Under the pieces are notes generated by a model. It was not told the DNA's origin. It saw only the letters and a program-made list of their open reading frames with translations, and ran no database searches. The position numbers and the translations under genes are program-made. Of a DNA stretch of 13,561 bases, positions 1 through 6,276 are shown piece by piece (position 1 is the stretch's first letter; the number at the start of each line of letters is the position of its first letter). Origin of the DNA: Candidatus Aerophobota bacterium (lineage in GTDB: Bacteria; Aerophobota; Aerophobia; Aerophobales; B3-G15); the NCBI GenBank assembly GCA_021162265.1, contig JAGGZA010000121.1, forward strand, positions 1-13,561, written 5' to 3'.

Positions 1-762
1 AAAGGTGGTGATGTCAGGCTTATGATGGCAGAGCTCTATGGCAAAAAAACAGGTTACTGCAAGGGAAAAGGTGGCTCCATGCACATTGCCGATATTGACC
101 TGGGTATATTAGGGGCAAATGGAATAGTTGCAGCTAATATACCTATTGTGGGAGGGGCTGCTCTTTCTGCAAAGCTTAGAGGAACAGACCAGGTTGCTGT
201 GAGCTTCTTTGGAGATGGAGGAGCAAATGAGGGAATATTCCACGAGGGAGTAAATTTAGCTTCGGTGTGGAAACTTCCTGCTATCTTTGTCTGTGAGAAT
301 AATCAGTACGCTATCTCTACCCCTCAATCAAAGGCCACCGCCATATCTAACATAGCAGATAGGGCAGTATCTTACGGTATACCTGGATTTACCGTTGATG
401 GTATGGATGTTTTAGCTGTTTACGAGGTTGCAAGCAGGGCTGTTGAAAGGGCAAGAAAAGGAGAAGGTCCAACCCTTATTGAGTGCAAGACCTGCAGGTT
501 TAAAGGTCACTACGTTGGTGAGGGTTCAAGAGGGCTTTCCTACAGGTCTCAGGAGGAGATAGAAAAGTGCAGGGAAAAATGTCCTATTGAGAGACTTAAA
601 AACTACCTTATAAAAGAAGGTATTTGTGTGGAATCTGAGTTAGAAGATATAGATCGCAGGGTTGATGAGGAAATTGAAGATGCAGTAAAATTTGCCGAGG
701 AGAGTCCCTATCCTCTGCCAGAGGATGCACTGAAAGATCTATTTGTGGAGGAAGTAGAATGA
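1..762 (+). CDS. Thiamine-diphosphate dehydrogenase E1 component, alpha subunit (5' partial)
   Basis: This is the C-terminal part of the alpha subunit of a 2-oxo acid or acetoin-type dehydrogenase E1, the enzyme that uses thiamine diphosphate (TPP) to decarboxylate or cleave its substrate. The frame is open from base 1. About 253 residues are visible, and a full-length family member is about 320-330, so roughly 70-80 residues lie upstream. Counting from the first internal Met (position 22), the TPP/Mg motif runs from GDG at 64-66, through an EGxxxE segment, to NN at 93-94. The stretch KGKGGSMH lies near residues 14-21. The later segment RFKGHYVGEG contains the conserved GH and resembles AcoA-type (acetoin) E1 more than pyruvate E1. 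Its stop overlaps the E1-beta start as ATGA, implying translational coupling of the two subunits. Family assignment is firm. The substrate (acetoin, pyruvate, branched-chain or sugar-derived 2-oxo acid) is not determined. Confidence 0.93.
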   Translation, partial: KGGDVRLMMAELYGKKTGYCKGKGGSMHIADIDLGILGANGIVAANIPIVGGAALSAKLRGTDQVAVSFFGDGGANEGIFHEGVNLASVWKLPAIFVCENNQYAISTPQSKATAISNIADRAVSYGIPGFTVDGMDVLAVYEVASRAVERARKGEGPTLIECKTCRFKGHYVGEGSRGLSYRSQEEIEKCREKCPIERLKNYLIKEGICVESELEDIDRRVDEEIEDAVKFAEESPYPLPEDALKDLFVEEVE

Positions 763-1730
763 GAGAGATAACCTATGGTGAGGCAGCCTGTGAGGCAATT
801 TCTGAGGAAATGGAAAAGGATAAAAGGATATTTTACATGGGAGAGGATGTGGGAAGGTTTGGAGGAGCATATGGAACAACAAAGGGACTCTGGGAGAAAT
901 TTGGGGATGAAAGGATTAAGGATACCCCTATGTCTGAGGCTGCTATAATTGGTTACGCCCTGGGAGCTGCAATAACAGGAATGCGTCCCATTGCAGAGAT
1001 AATGTTTTGTGACCTTTTGTGTCTTACAATGGATCAGGTGGTAAATCAGGTGGCAAAGGTGCATTATATGTTTGGAGGAAAAGTAAAGGTCCCCCTTGTT
1101 ATAAGAGTTCCCTTTGGCGGTTTAAGAAGAGCAGCAGCTCAACATTCCCAGCATCTTGAGGCATGGTTCATGCATATACCAGGTCTTAAAATTGTTGTTC
1201 CTTCAACTCCTTATGATGTAAAAGGACTTCTTAAAACAGCTATAAGGGAAAATAATCCTGTTATATCCTTTGAACATATACTTTTGTACCAGACAAGAGG
1301 AAGTGTTCCAGAAGAGGAGTACTCTATACCCATAGGGAAGGCTGATGTAAAGAGAGAGGGGAAGGATATAACCCTTATAAGTTATTCACTTATGCTCCAC
1401 AGATGCCTTTCCGTTGCAGAAAAACTTCACAAAGAGGGAATAGAGGTTGAGGTTATTGATTTAAGGAGTCTTTACCCCCTTGATATGGAAACAATACTGA
1501 ATTCGGTTAAAAAAACAAATAAGGTAGCTATCTGTCATCAGGCAGCTTTAACAGGAGGAGTAGGAGCAGAGGTTGGTATGAGGATAACAGAGCAGGCATT
1601 TGATTTTCTTGATGCACCGGTTAAAAGAATTGCTGCCCGGGATGTTCCTGTTCCCTTCAGTCCTGTACTTGAGGATTTTGTTGTTCCCACTGAGAGAAGG
1701 ATAGAGGAAGAGATTAAAAAGATGCTGTGA
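759..1730 (+). CDS. Thiamine-diphosphate dehydrogenase E1 component, beta subunit
   Basis: This is the beta subunit that pairs with the upstream alpha subunit to form the alpha2beta2 E1 enzyme. The 323 residues match the usual length of about 325. Visible family marks are GEDVG near residues 28-32, the catalytic-glutamate region DTPMSEAAI (Glu60), QHSQ at 128-131 with the conserved His129, HIPGLKIVVPSTPYDVKGLL in the middle, and the C-terminal transketolase-type domain with LRSLYPLD. The start ATG overlaps the alpha stop, and a GGAGG sits just upstream (gtggaggaagtagaATG). No lipoyl E2 or flavoprotein E3 gene follows; an SDR gene comes next after 22 bp. E1 pairs of this kind normally pass the acyl group to lipoamide on E2, so the partner must lie outside the window or elsewhere in the genome. 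Subunit assignment is firm and the substrate is open. Confidence 0.94.
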   Translation: MREITYGEAACEAISEEMEKDKRIFYMGEDVGRFGGAYGTTKGLWEKFGDERIKDTPMSEAAIIGYALGAAITGMRPIAEIMFCDLLCLTMDQVVNQVAKVHYMFGGKVKVPLVIRVPFGGLRRAAAQHSQHLEAWFMHIPGLKIVVPSTPYDVKGLLKTAIRENNPVISFEHILLYQTRGSVPEEEYSIPIGKADVKREGKDITLISYSLMLHRCLSVAEKLHKEGIEVEVIDLRSLYPLDMETILNSVKKTNKVAICHQAALTGGVGAEVGMRITEQAFDFLDAPVKRIAARDVPVPFSPVLEDFVVPTERRIEEEIKKML

Positions 1731-1752
1731 GTTTCCAAACGAGGAGATAAAA

Positions 1753-2709
1753 ATGGCTATTCTTATTACAGGAGGTTATGGTCTACTTGGTTCATGGCTT
1801 GTTCATCGGTTTGTAAAAGAGGGAAAAGATGTAATAGTAATTGATACAAAAAAAAGAGAGCTTGATTACTTAAGTGAGGTTGAAGGTGAGTTTAAGTTTG
1901 TTCAGGGAGATATACTTGATTTTCCTAAATTGGGGGAGGTTTTTGCTGAGAATAAGATAGAGGGGGTTATTCATACTGTTTCATTAATGCCCTCTCCCTT
2001 TTTTTTAGAGAATCCTTACAAAGTTATAAGTATAAATGTGATGGGGGTAGTTAACCTTCTGGAACTTGTGAGAATTTTCAATGTAAAAAAATTTCTGTAT
2101 ATAAGCTCAGGCGCAGTTTATGGAGAGGTCAAGGATAGACCTTCAGAACTAACCCATCCTCTGAGCCCGAGTGATCTTTATGGAGCTACCAAGGCAAGTT
2201 GTGAATTTATTGGTCAGCAGTACGAGAAAGATCATGGAATTGATTTTAGAAGTGCCAGACCTTACTTTTTCTTTGGTCCAGGCAGGTTTCCCTCAGAGCA
2301 GACTTATCTTTTCAAGCGTCTTTTAGCACCACTTGAGGGTCTTGAGGGGCTTGAGCTTGAAAAGGGGGCAGATCAGAGATTGGGTTTTACTTATGTTAAA
2401 GATATAGCAGAGGGATGTTATCTTCTTTATCAGGCAGAGAACATTAAGCACAAGGCGGTAAATATAGCCACCGAGGAGGTGGTATCTTTCCCTGAAATGG
2501 TGAGGTTAGCCCAGAAGTACAGTGATAATCCAACAGAGGTTAAAATAGGTCCAGGGAAATTCATGCCAAGAGGTGAAACTCTTGATGTTTCTCTTGCTAA
2601 AGAAGAACTCGGATTCTATCCAAAGTATAGCGTGGAGAAAGGTATGAAGGAGTATGCTGAGTGGATAAGAAATAACAGAGAGAGATTAAAATCTGGAGGA
2701 AAACAATGA
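1753..2709 (+). CDS. Extended SDR: NAD-dependent epimerase/dehydratase-like protein
   Basis: This 318-residue protein is an extended short-chain dehydrogenase/reductase of the nucleotide-sugar epimerase/dehydratase type. The N-terminal Rossmann motif TGGYGLLG is at residues 6-13, and Asp31 at the end of the second strand favours NAD over NADP. The catalytic site is complete: Ser118/Ser119 in YISSGAVYG, and Tyr143/Lys147 in YGATK. A clear Shine-Dalgarno (GAGGAG, 1741-1746) sits 6 bases before the ATG. The stop overlaps the next start as ATGA. Known relatives act on UDP- or dTDP-sugars, but the neighbours here are catabolic dehydrogenases, so it may instead work on a free sugar, sugar acid or similar compound (inference). 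A short tandem repeat adds a Leu-Glu-Gly-rich stretch in the substrate-binding half. The family is firm and the substrate is unknown. Confidence 0.9.
   Translation: MAILITGGYGLLGSWLVHRFVKEGKDVIVIDTKKRELDYLSEVEGEFKFVQGDILDFPKLGEVFAENKIEGVIHTVSLMPSPFFLENPYKVISINVMGVVNLLELVRIFNVKKFLYISSGAVYGEVKDRPSELTHPLSPSDLYGATKASCEFIGQQYEKDHGIDFRSARPYFFFGPGRFPSEQTYLFKRLLAPLEGLEGLELEKGADQRLGFTYVKDIAEGCYLLYQAENIKHKAVNIATEEVVSFPEMVRLAQKYSDNPTEVKIGPGKFMPRGETLDVSLAKEELGFYPKYSVEKGMKEYAEWIRNNRERLKSGGKQ
2332..2360 (+). repeat. 9-bp tandem repeat inside the SDR gene
   Basis: Two consecutive 9-mers (cttgagggt at 2332-2340 and cttgagggg at 2341-2349) are followed by two shorter copies beginning cttga (2350 and 2356). 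In frame they encode LEGLEGLELE. The unit length keeps the reading frame, so it looks like slippage tolerated in a loop of the substrate-binding half. Confidence 0.6.
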
Positions 2710-3743
2710 AGGCAATTGTAAAGACCAGAGAAGAGGTGGGATTTGAACTTCTCGATGTTCCTGTACCCAGAGTAGGTGATGATGATGTTTTAATTAAGGT
2801 CAAAGCTGCTGCCATATGTGGCTCAGATTTAAAATTTTATAAATGGGTCCCCTGGTGCAAGAATGTGATAAAGTCTTTGCCTTTTATACCGGGTCATGAA
2901 TGTTGTGGTGAGGTAGTGGAAATAGGGAAAAATGTAGAGGGTATAAAGCTTGGTGATAAAGTAGCTGCAGAGACTCATGTTCCCTGTGGGGTTTGCTGGC
3001 AATGTCGACATAATCGTCCTCATACCTGTGAAAAAATGGAGCTTTTTGGTCATAGTATAGATGGAGGATTTTGTGAATATGCGCTTATACCTGATAGAGC
3101 TGCCCGAAAGGTTCCCGATGAGATTCCCTATGAGTATGGTTGTTTGCTTGAGCCTATGGGTATTCCTTACAGGGCAGTTGAGATAGGAGAGGTTGAAAAA
3201 GACGCAGTGGTAGTAATTGGATGTGGTCCTATTGGACAGTTTGCTATTGCTTTTTCTAAAATTTTAGGGGCAGAAATTATTATAGGGATAGATGTTAATG
3301 AGAAAAGGCTTAAAATTGCTGAAAAGATGGGGGCTACCTATCTTATTAATCCTGAGAAAGAGTCTGTGGTTAAAAGAGTAAAGGATATTACCAGAGAATA
3401 TGGTGGAGGGGCAGGGGTAATTATCGATGCATCTGGCAATGCAAAAGCTGTGAAGGAAGCTTTCAGTTATCTGCGGGTGGGGGGTAATTTTGTTATACTT
3501 GGACAAACAGATGGTCCTTTACCCCTTAATCCTTCAGTTGACATTGTTTTTAAAGAGGCAAAAATTATGGGTTTGTTTGGAAGAAGAATCTGGGATACGT
3601 GGGAGAAAACAGAAAAACTTTTACTTTCAAAAAAGATGAATCCCGAGCCTGTCATCACCCACAGATTTTCCTTGGATGATTACGAGAAAGCCTTCCAGGT
3701 AGCTTTGTCCGGAGAAGGGTGTAAGGTACTTTTTATTCCTTAA
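2706..3743 (+). CDS. Zinc-dependent medium-chain alcohol/polyol dehydrogenase (threonine/sorbitol dehydrogenase-like)
   Basis: This is a complete 345-residue zinc-containing medium-chain dehydrogenase. Catalytic-zinc ligands are visible as Cys38 in CGSD, His64-Glu65 in PGHE, and a likely glutamate (Glu149 in LLEP). The structural-zinc lobe has four cysteines at 94, 97, 100 and 108 (CGVCWQC followed by HTC). The nucleotide-binding motif GCGPIG is at 172-177, with Asp196 after the second strand, indicating NAD(H). The overall pattern is closest to threonine 3-dehydrogenase and sorbitol/xylitol dehydrogenases, so a secondary alcohol of a polyol, sugar or amino acid is the likely substrate. GGAGG at 2695-2699 precedes the ATG, which overlaps the SDR stop. 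It is the last gene of the plus-strand operon, and its 3' end overlaps the converging glycosyltransferase gene by 11 bp. The family is firm and the exact substrate is not. Confidence 0.93.
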   Translation: MKAIVKTREEVGFELLDVPVPRVGDDDVLIKVKAAAICGSDLKFYKWVPWCKNVIKSLPFIPGHECCGEVVEIGKNVEGIKLGDKVAAETHVPCGVCWQCRHNRPHTCEKMELFGHSIDGGFCEYALIPDRAARKVPDEIPYEYGCLLEPMGIPYRAVEIGEVEKDAVVVIGCGPIGQFAIAFSKILGAEIIIGIDVNEKRLKIAEKMGATYLINPEKESVVKRVKDITREYGGGAGVIIDASGNAKAVKEAFSYLRVGGNFVILGQTDGPLPLNPSVDIVFKEAKIMGLFGRRIWDTWEKTEKLLLSKKMNPEPVITHRFSLDDYEKAFQVALSGEGCKVLFIP

Positions 3744-5028
3744 ACCATCTTTTTATAAGATAGGGTTTCATTTTCTCAAATTCATTACATAGTTTCTCTA
3801 TAACTTCCTCGGCTTGATATGTGGGCATTCGTCTTGTTTCTATTACGAAGGAAGCTGTACGGGCGAAATAAAGCGGAACGAGAGAATTAAGAAGTTTTTC
3901 GTTTGCATTCTGCGGAAGAGAATCATTACTTTTTGCATTGTTCCTGTAGGCAACTGCAAAGTCATAAACTAATTTTACCCAGAGATCTACAGGAAAGTTA
4001 AATTTTTCACCTGGTAAAGAAGCAATTTCTTCAATTCTCTCCGCGTTTTCCCGGGGCAGGAAAGATTGCCAGTAATCCCTATTTTCTTTAACTCCAGCTT
4101 TGAATTTTTCAATCATTGAATCAAGCTTGACGATTACAGGTTCTGGAAAAACCTCACAACGAAATCCGTACAGAGAGGTAGAGTGAGAGCCCTTTATAGC
4201 TCTCCAGTTGTTCTCATACTGGGTCATAAGATAAAAGAGAGTTCCAACAACCTGTTTAAACATAGGACCAAGAGAAAAAGAAGGGTCCTTTGCGTCGTGA
4301 ATCTTGGCTCCCAGAAAAGATTGGCATATCTTAAAACCTTCGTTAATGGCTATGGTGGTCATCCATATATCTATTCCATAACGGGCTACATCTGTTCCCC
4401 ACACATTTTTGCTTAAGAAGTTTTCAACCATTCTTCCAGAGAAGCCAAAATCCCCTCCAATAGGTTGGCGTATTCTTTTTCCATAAAGAGCTCTGGTGAG
4501 AGGGTAAACTATTGAGTTGGTAATTGTTCCATCGTATTTGTGGCGAGCATAGTAAGGTGCAACGTAATCGTAACCTTTTATAATAATGGGGCCAGCTAAA
4601 AGCTGTATCCATTCAGGGGTTATACTTCTAAGGTCTGAGTCTACTACAACACAGGCACTGGCATTTAACTCGTACGCCATTTCAAAGATAGCCTTAAAAG
4701 CGCTTCCTTTACCGGGGAGACCATAATAAGGAGCTGCTACACTTCTGGCAGGATGAACTGGATGTTCCACCAGGATAGTGTCAAGATCTGTATACACACT
4801 TGTTTGCTTGACAATTTCTCTTGTTCTGTCAGTGGAACCGCCATCTGAATTCATAATCAATGCCTTTTGGTTTGGGAAGTACTTGGCAAGCCCGCATTGC
4901 ACAGCTCTTACCACCTGGCCTATAGTTTTTTCGTTGTTATAACTGGGAATTCCAACCAAAATGTCAGCTTTTCCTACCTGTTCTAACTTTTCTCTTGCTT
5001 CTTCGTGGAGGGTAGTTTGGACTTTCAT
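3733..5028 (-). CDS. GT-A fold glycosyltransferase, GT2-like with GT78/GT81 (mannosyl-/glucosylglycerate synthase) features
   Basis: This 431-residue cytosolic protein has no signal peptide or membrane segment and contains a GT-A nucleotide-sugar binding domain. Motifs in order are IPSYNN (27-32), NSDGGSTD (60-67), GKGSA (106-110), the metal-binding DSD (130-132), GGDFGFSG (191-198), a GTDVARYGIDIW stretch (211-222) and His244 in KIHDAKDPS. The late GGDFGFSG / YGIDIW / His pattern recalls the soluble mannosylglycerate and glucosyl-3-phosphoglycerate synthases (GT78, GT81) rather than wall-polymer GT2 enzymes, so compatible-solute synthesis is one possibility (inference from motif order). About 150 C-terminal residues are helix-rich and unassigned. 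The start has a strong Shine-Dalgarno (AAAGGGG, about 8 bases before the ATG). It is a single-gene transcript with its own promoter and converges with the dehydrogenase operon. The glycosyltransferase call is strong. Donor and acceptor are unproven. Confidence 0.85.
   Translation of the reverse strand: MKVQTTLHEEAREKLEQVGKADILVGIPSYNNEKTIGQVVRAVQCGLAKYFPNQKALIMNSDGGSTDRTREIVKQTSVYTDLDTILVEHPVHPARSVAAPYYGLPGKGSAFKAIFEMAYELNASACVVVDSDLRSITPEWIQLLAGPIIIKGYDYVAPYYARHKYDGTITNSIVYPLTRALYGKRIRQPIGGDFGFSGRMVENFLSKNVWGTDVARYGIDIWMTTIAINEGFKICQSFLGAKIHDAKDPSFSLGPMFKQVVGTLFYLMTQYENNWRAIKGSHSTSLYGFRCEVFPEPVIVKLDSMIEKFKAGVKENRDYWQSFLPRENAERIEEIASLPGEKFNFPVDLWVKLVYDFAVAYRNNAKSNDSLPQNANEKLLNSLVPLYFARTASFVIETRRMPTYQAEEVIEKLCNEFEKMKPYLIKRWFKE
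3742..3768. terminator. Weak imperfect hairpin at the convergent operon ends
   Basis: The arms aaaccatctt (3742-3751) and aagat-agggttt (3757-3768) pair around a 5-base loop, with a 2-base bulge in the right arm. It begins at the stop codon of the plus-strand dehydrogenase and lies inside the last codons of the glycosyltransferase. It is followed by a T-rich stretch on the plus strand but not by a clean T run. It might help end the plus-strand transcript. The evidence is structural only and weak. Confidence 0.25.
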
Positions 5029-5072
5029 GTTTTATGCCCCTTTAATTAACCTTTTTTAAAAATTTTGTTCAG

Positions 5073-5100
5073 ATTTTAGCCATTATTGAAACATTGTCAA
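5073..5100 (-). promoter_or_regulatory. Sigma-A-type promoter of the glycosyltransferase gene
   Basis: On the minus strand there is a perfect -35 TTGACA (5100-5095), a 16-nt spacer and TAAAAT (5078-5073; one mismatch to TATAAT). The expected transcript start is near 5066, giving a leader of about 37 nt before the ATG at 5028. Confidence 0.65.
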
Positions 5101-5220
5101 TAGGTAAATTTGTCAGATAAATGTTAAATGATCTGGGTAGGGGAAAGGGAAAGGTAATTGATGCCCCTTTTCTTAATATCGGCTTAAAAATTTTATTCTT
5201 TAATTAGCTTATTTAATATA

Positions 5221-5496
5221 CTATTTGTTTTCTTTTTTTAGCTTCATCACTTCTTCCAGAGCCTTATCTGCCCATTCAGTTGCAGGGTATCTATCTAAGA
5301 TCTTTCCCAGTATTTTCATTTTTCTTTTCTTATCCTTTTCCTGAGAAGCTTCGTCAAAAAGCTTTCTTGCTTTGGTATGTTTTTCAACCTCTTTTTTTTC
5401 CTGGGGTCTGGAAACCATACCAACAAGGAAGCCCAGTGCGAAACCAGCTATTCCACCAAGGATAATCCCGACAAAGAAATTAACCGGTAATTCCAT
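5221..5496 (-). CDS. Small membrane-anchored protein with a TPR-like C-terminal tail
   Basis: This is a 91-residue hypothetical protein. Residues 6-28 form one glycine-rich membrane segment with several small-xxx-small spacings. A basic-acidic linker follows, then about 45 residues whose pattern (LFDEA near 47-51, ILDRYPATEWADKALEEV at 66-83) looks like one and a half tetratricopeptide-type helices, as found in BamD/YbgF-like proteins. The arrangement suggests a bitopic inner-membrane protein with a small interaction tail. No enzyme motif is present. The start is supported by AGGTGA about 5 bases upstream of the ATG and by a good promoter. It is transcribed away from the next gene, another small membrane protein. 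The gene is probably real (promoter, RBS, biased composition). The function is unknown. Confidence 0.72.
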   Translation of the reverse strand: MELPVNFFVGIILGGIAGFALGFLVGMVSRPQEKKEVEKHTKARKLFDEASQEKDKKRKMKILGKILDRYPATEWADKALEEVMKLKKENK

Positions 5497-5574
5497 CGCT
5501 TCACCTGAAAATTTGTTTTTTTTATTTTGTCTGCTGTACAGTAATAAAAGATTTTATCCCCGAAGATGATGACA

Positions 5575-5602
5575 ATTTTAAAACATAAAAGTCGTTTGTC
5601 AA
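5575..5602 (-). promoter_or_regulatory. Sigma-A-type promoter of the small membrane-anchored protein gene
   Basis: On the minus strand TTGACA (5602-5597) is followed by a 16-nt spacer and TAAAAT (5580-5575). This is the same boxes and spacing as the glycosyltransferase promoter. The -35 box forms the left arm of the inverted repeat at 5595-5617. Confidence 0.62.
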
Positions 5603-5617
5603 TTTTTGTTTGACAAA
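5595..5617. repeat. Perfect inverted repeat TTTGTCAA-N7-TTGACAAA between divergent genes
   Basis: The 8-bp arms at 5595-5602 and 5610-5617 are exact reverse complements around the T-rich spacer tttttgt. Each arm contains a TTGACA -35 box reading outward, one for each divergent gene. It could be two back-to-back promoters, a regulator site, or both. Confidence 0.7.
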
Positions 5618-5638
5618 TTCTTCATCATGTGGTAAAGG
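5610..5638 (+). promoter_or_regulatory. Weak candidate promoter of the 147-residue membrane protein gene
   Basis: TTGACA at 5610-5615 is exact, but the best -10 at a 17-nt spacing is only TAAAGG (5633-5638). It has a TG two bases upstream that could act as an extended -10. The box is poor, so this is tentative. Confidence 0.3.
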
Positions 5639-5682
5639 TGTAATCTCATAGGATTTTATAGAGAAAAGGAAGAGGGAGTAAA

Positions 5683-6126
5683 ATGAAGAGCCAGCGCAAA
5701 AGAGAGTTTTTTTATTTTCTGTTTTTATTTTTTGTAGTTTTGATTTTCTCAATTGGGGTAAGCAGACCATTGTATGCAGCTTCTACTCCAGGTAATGGTT
5801 TTCTTTTTACCACTCAACAGCTTCAGCAGCAAGAGGAACCTTTGCAGGAGATTCTTCCCGGGCCAAGCTTTCTGGAAAAAGCAGCAAATTTTTTGTATGT
5901 TTTATACGACTATGTAAGAAAAGCTATAGTATTTCTTCTTGAAAAAACCATATTTAAAGAAAATCCTAAATTAGCTGATTTTTATGGAGATGTTGCCAGT
6001 TTTTTAGCAAGTCTTACCGCTGTGTATCTTCTTCTCCTGCTGGTTTCTTCTGCCAAGAAGATTATAGGTCTGCTTCTTCTTCTGGGATGGGCCCTTTTTA
6101 TTGTTGCCATTTTAGTAAGGGGATAA
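5683..6126 (+). CDS. Exported or membrane hypothetical protein with two C-terminal membrane segments
   Basis: This is a 147-residue protein of unknown function. A basic start (MKSQRKR) and a hydrophobic stretch at about 9-26 look like a signal peptide, with a possible cleavage after PLYA near residue 32. A Gln/Glu-rich linker (TTQQLQQQEEP) and an amphipathic region (about 62-95) follow. Two closely spaced membrane segments (about 105-123 and 127-145) are separated by a short KK turn and end almost at the C-terminus. The expected shape is an exported domain tethered by a C-terminal membrane hairpin. The ATG is preceded by a purine-rich AGGGAG site. It diverges from the 91-residue membrane protein, sharing a 186-bp control region. 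No recognised domain is visible. The gene is probably real because of its RBS and the ordered hydrophobic pattern. Confidence 0.68.
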   Translation: MKSQRKREFFYFLFLFFVVLIFSIGVSRPLYAASTPGNGFLFTTQQLQQQEEPLQEILPGPSFLEKAANFLYVLYDYVRKAIVFLLEKTIFKENPKLADFYGDVASFLASLTAVYLLLLLVSSAKKIIGLLLLLGWALFIVAILVRG

Positions 6127-6151
6127 CTTTTTTATTTTAATTTACAAAGGC

Positions 6152-6179
6152 TTGACAAAACTTTTTTTGTCGGTAGAAT
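6152..6179 (+). promoter_or_regulatory. Sigma-A-type promoter of the lacI-family gene
   Basis: TTGACA (6152-6157), a 16-nt spacer and TAGAAT (6174-6179; one mismatch to consensus) lie about 100 nt before the start codon. This is the strongest promoter in the window on the plus strand. The predicted transcript start near 6186 falls inside the candidate operator at 6179-6192. Confidence 0.65.
6154..6171. repeat. Inverted repeat GACAAAA-N4-TTTTGTC overlapping the lacI -35 box
   Basis: Perfect 7-bp arms (6154-6160 and 6165-6171) surround cttt. The left arm overlaps the -35 hexamer and the right arm fills the promoter spacer, so a protein bound here would block the promoter. It could also be chance symmetry in AT-rich DNA. 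Confidence 0.4.
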
Positions 6180-6192
6180 GTAAACGTATTCA
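6179..6192. promoter_or_regulatory. Candidate LacI-family operator (self-regulation)
   Basis: The sequence TGTAAACGTATTCA is centred on CG, as is usual for LacI/GalR-family sites. The left half TGTAAA matches a good half-site, and the right half agrees with its mirror at 4 of 6 positions. It lies directly after the -10 box, over the expected transcript start, where a repressor would block its own gene. Confidence 0.45.
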
Positions 6193-6276
6193 AATAACTT
6201 CATATTAATTCTCTGAATTGTGCTTTAATAAAAGAAAAAATCAGTCTATGTACTTTGTGAAAATGTGTACAAAACA

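Noticed and set aside
708..1064. Minus-strand frame of 118 codons opposite E1-beta
   Set aside because: It is antisense to a strongly conserved enzyme gene, with low-complexity Cys/Ser/His-rich translation and no family match.
4183..4416. Plus-strand frame inside the glycosyltransferase gene
   Set aside because: It is a shadow of the conserved glycosyltransferase coding sequence with no RBS or recognisable protein.
5101..5220. Riboswitch or small RNA in the gap before the glycosyltransferase
   Set aside because: Apart from a purine-rich run and a 5-bp AGGGG/CCCCT pairing, no stable or known RNA fold is visible.
5522..5770. Minus-strand frame of 82 codons across the divergent promoter region
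   Set aside because: It covers both promoters and the start of the 147-residue gene. Its translation is low-complexity and has no convincing RBS.
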